A stretch of 6,478 nt of DNA. Origin: DATJXG01 sp035500455. Its GTDB lineage: Bacteria; Acidobacteriota; Terriglobia; Terriglobales; Acidobacteriaceae. Below the pieces are notes generated by a model. The model made no database searches and was not told the DNA's origin. It saw only the letters and a list, made by a program, of their open reading frames with translations. Where the stretch lies: assembly GCA_035500455.1 (NCBI GenBank), contig DATJXG010000279.1, positions 1 through 6,478 of the forward strand. Reading direction: 5' to 3'. This document shows, one piece after another, positions 5,437 to 6,478 of this stretch; position 1 is the stretch's first letter; every line of letters starts with the position of its first letter. Made by a program: the position numbers and the translations under genes.

Positions 5437-6478
5437 CCTTTGCCCAGCATGGGGAAGGCAGGGATGGCCTCGACGGCTCCGTCCGGAGGAATGGCAACCA
5501 CTTCCCCATCGCTTCCAGCTTTCGACCAAATATTGTTGCTGTCGATCTCGGGGCAGAGAGTTGCCGCGTCTCCATGCTGCACTGGATGGGCGACGAGCCT
5601 CGCATGCAGTTGGTGCACCGTTTTCCAAACGCGCCAGTCCGCCAGGGGCCGCACTTACGTTGGGACCTGAATCGCATTCTGCGCGGAGTAGAGGAAGGAC
5701 TTCGCGGGTGCGCGGAGCTGGCGCCTCAGGGAATTGCATCGATCGGAGTGGACGGCTGGGCCGTGGACTATGTATTGCTCCATCCCGGCGGCGCGGCCAG
5801 AGGGGATCCTTATTGTTATCGTGATGAGCGCAACATTGCCGCGCTCAAGGACGTTCACACCCGCATCTCCCCCGAGCGGCTTTACGACCTGACCGGTATC
5901 CAGGTCATTCCTATAAACACCTTGTATCAACTGGCTGCGGAGCGCGCTTCCGGTACCGATCCCAATATCCCTTGGCTCAATCTGCCTGAGTACCTTATGA
6001 ATTGGCTCGGCGGACGGCCGGTCGCCGAATACACCAATGCAACCCATACAGAGTTGCTTGAGGTGCGCCACAAGGCCTGGTGCAAGGAGATCTTCGAAGC
6101 CGCGGGGCTCACGATCAACGCCGCTGCGGCTGTGGTTCCTCCCGGGACTGAGTTGGGCAAAGTACGGGGCGCTCTGGCTTCGTTGCCGGCTTTCCAGAAC
6201 ACCGTGCTGATCGCTCCCGCGTGTCATGACACCGCTTCGGCGATCGCCGGAATTCATGCGCAAGGCGATGATTGGGCCTTTATCAGTTCGGGCACCTGGT
6301 CCCTCGTGGGATGCGTATTGGATTCCGCCTGCGTTTCCGCCGCGGCGCGAAACAAGAATTTCAGCAATGAGGGCGGTGTCGGCGGCAGGATCAATTTTCT
6401 GAAAAATGTGAATGGCATGTGGCTGCTTCAGCAATGCATCGCGCATTGGCAGTCCGAGGGCCGCCACTGGACAGCGGA
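5433..6478 (+). CDS. rhaB: Rhamnulokinase (FGGY family), C-terminus outside window
   Basis: A cytoplasmic kinase that phosphorylates L-rhamnulose with ATP to give the substrate of the preceding gene's aldolase. 348 codons are visible, with no stop before the window end; the family is usually about 480-490 residues, so roughly the last 130-170 are missing. Seen in order: phosphate-1 loop VAVDLGAESCRVS at 35-47, GVDGWAVDYVLL at 105-116 (usually GIDTWGVDF), PYCYRDERN at 126-134, PACHDTASAIAG with probable catalytic base D266, phosphate-2 motif SSGTWSLVG at 285-293, and NFSNEGGVGG at 309-318 followed by FLKNVNGMWLLQQC. These last motifs mark RhaB rather than glycerol kinase, xylulokinase or fuculokinase. 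The start overlaps the upstream stop (ATGA) and has GGAGG 10 nt before it, so the two genes are almost surely one operon. There is an N-terminal tail of about 28 residues before the kinase fold, and Cys44 stands where E. coli RhaB has Gly (DLGASSGR). Confidence 0.94.
   Translation, partial: MTFAQHGEGRDGLDGSVRRNGNHFPIASSFRPNIVAVDLGAESCRVSMLHWMGDEPRMQLVHRFPNAPVRQGPHLRWDLNRILRGVEEGLRGCAELAPQGIASIGVDGWAVDYVLLHPGGAARGDPYCYRDERNIAALKDVHTRISPERLYDLTGIQVIPINTLYQLAAERASGTDPNIPWLNLPEYLMNWLGGRPVAEYTNATHTELLEVRHKAWCKEIFEAAGLTINAAAAVVPPGTELGKVRGALASLPAFQNTVLIAPACHDTASAIAGIHAQGDDWAFISSGTWSLVGCVLDSACVSAAARNKNFSNEGGVGGRINFLKNVNGMWLLQQCIAHWQSEGRHWTA

Noticed and set aside
5655..6467. A 270-codon minus-strand open frame opposite rhamnulokinase
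   Set aside because: The plus-strand frame carries all FGGY kinase motifs; the antisense translation has none.
1..6478. CRISPR arrays, tRNA or rRNA genes, insertion sequences, attachment sites
   Set aside because: No spaced identical repeats, cloverleaf-like segments, transposase motifs or long terminal repeats were seen on either strand.

Overview
The window looks like part of an L-rhamnose utilisation locus from a GC-rich Gram-negative bacterium, most probably an Acidobacteriota member (Solibacter/Bryobacter or Acidobacteriaceae type). This rests on the divergent outer-membrane receptor, which has the carboxypeptidase-regulatory-like N-terminus and the LPLNGRN signature of the greatly expanded acidobacterial TonB-dependent receptors. 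TTG and GTG starts and acidobacterial-looking versions of the rhamnose enzymes agree with it. The assignment comes from family recognition by eye, not from a search.

Layout. (1) 1-1539, minus strand: the N-terminal 513 residues of a TonB-dependent receptor that continues beyond base 1. (2) 1540-1944: a divergent intergenic region with a candidate minus-strand promoter (TTGACA-N18-TAGATT), a candidate plus-strand -10 (TATAGT), an AT-rich palindromic operator candidate at 1746-1788 and a GC-rich 8-bp inverted repeat at 1803-1832. (3) 1945-3045, plus: a transcription regulator that joins an IclR-type winged helix to a RbsB/LacI-type sugar-binding domain. (4) 3046-3228: a promoter region with a 13-bp palindrome (TTTCTATTAGAAA) and repeated CTATTG words, related to the sequence upstream of the regulator. 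(5) 3229-5436, plus: a bifunctional rhamnulose-1-phosphate aldolase/lactaldehyde dehydrogenase (RhaEW, also called RhaD-ADH). (6) 5433-6478, plus: rhamnulokinase (RhaB), overlapping the previous stop by ATGA and cut off by the window end.

How they work together. RhaB phosphorylates L-rhamnulose. The aldolase half of RhaEW splits rhamnulose-1-phosphate into DHAP and L-lactaldehyde, and the SDR half probably oxidises the lactaldehyde to L-lactate. The regulator is inferred to sense a sugar of this pathway and to act at the two related operator regions. The receptor may import a rhamnose-containing glycan or oligosaccharide. No rhamnose isomerase, inner-membrane transporter or glycoside hydrolase lies in the window. 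They would be expected in the flanks. The most noteworthy items are the IclR/periplasmic-binding-protein chimera and its shared operator-like sites.
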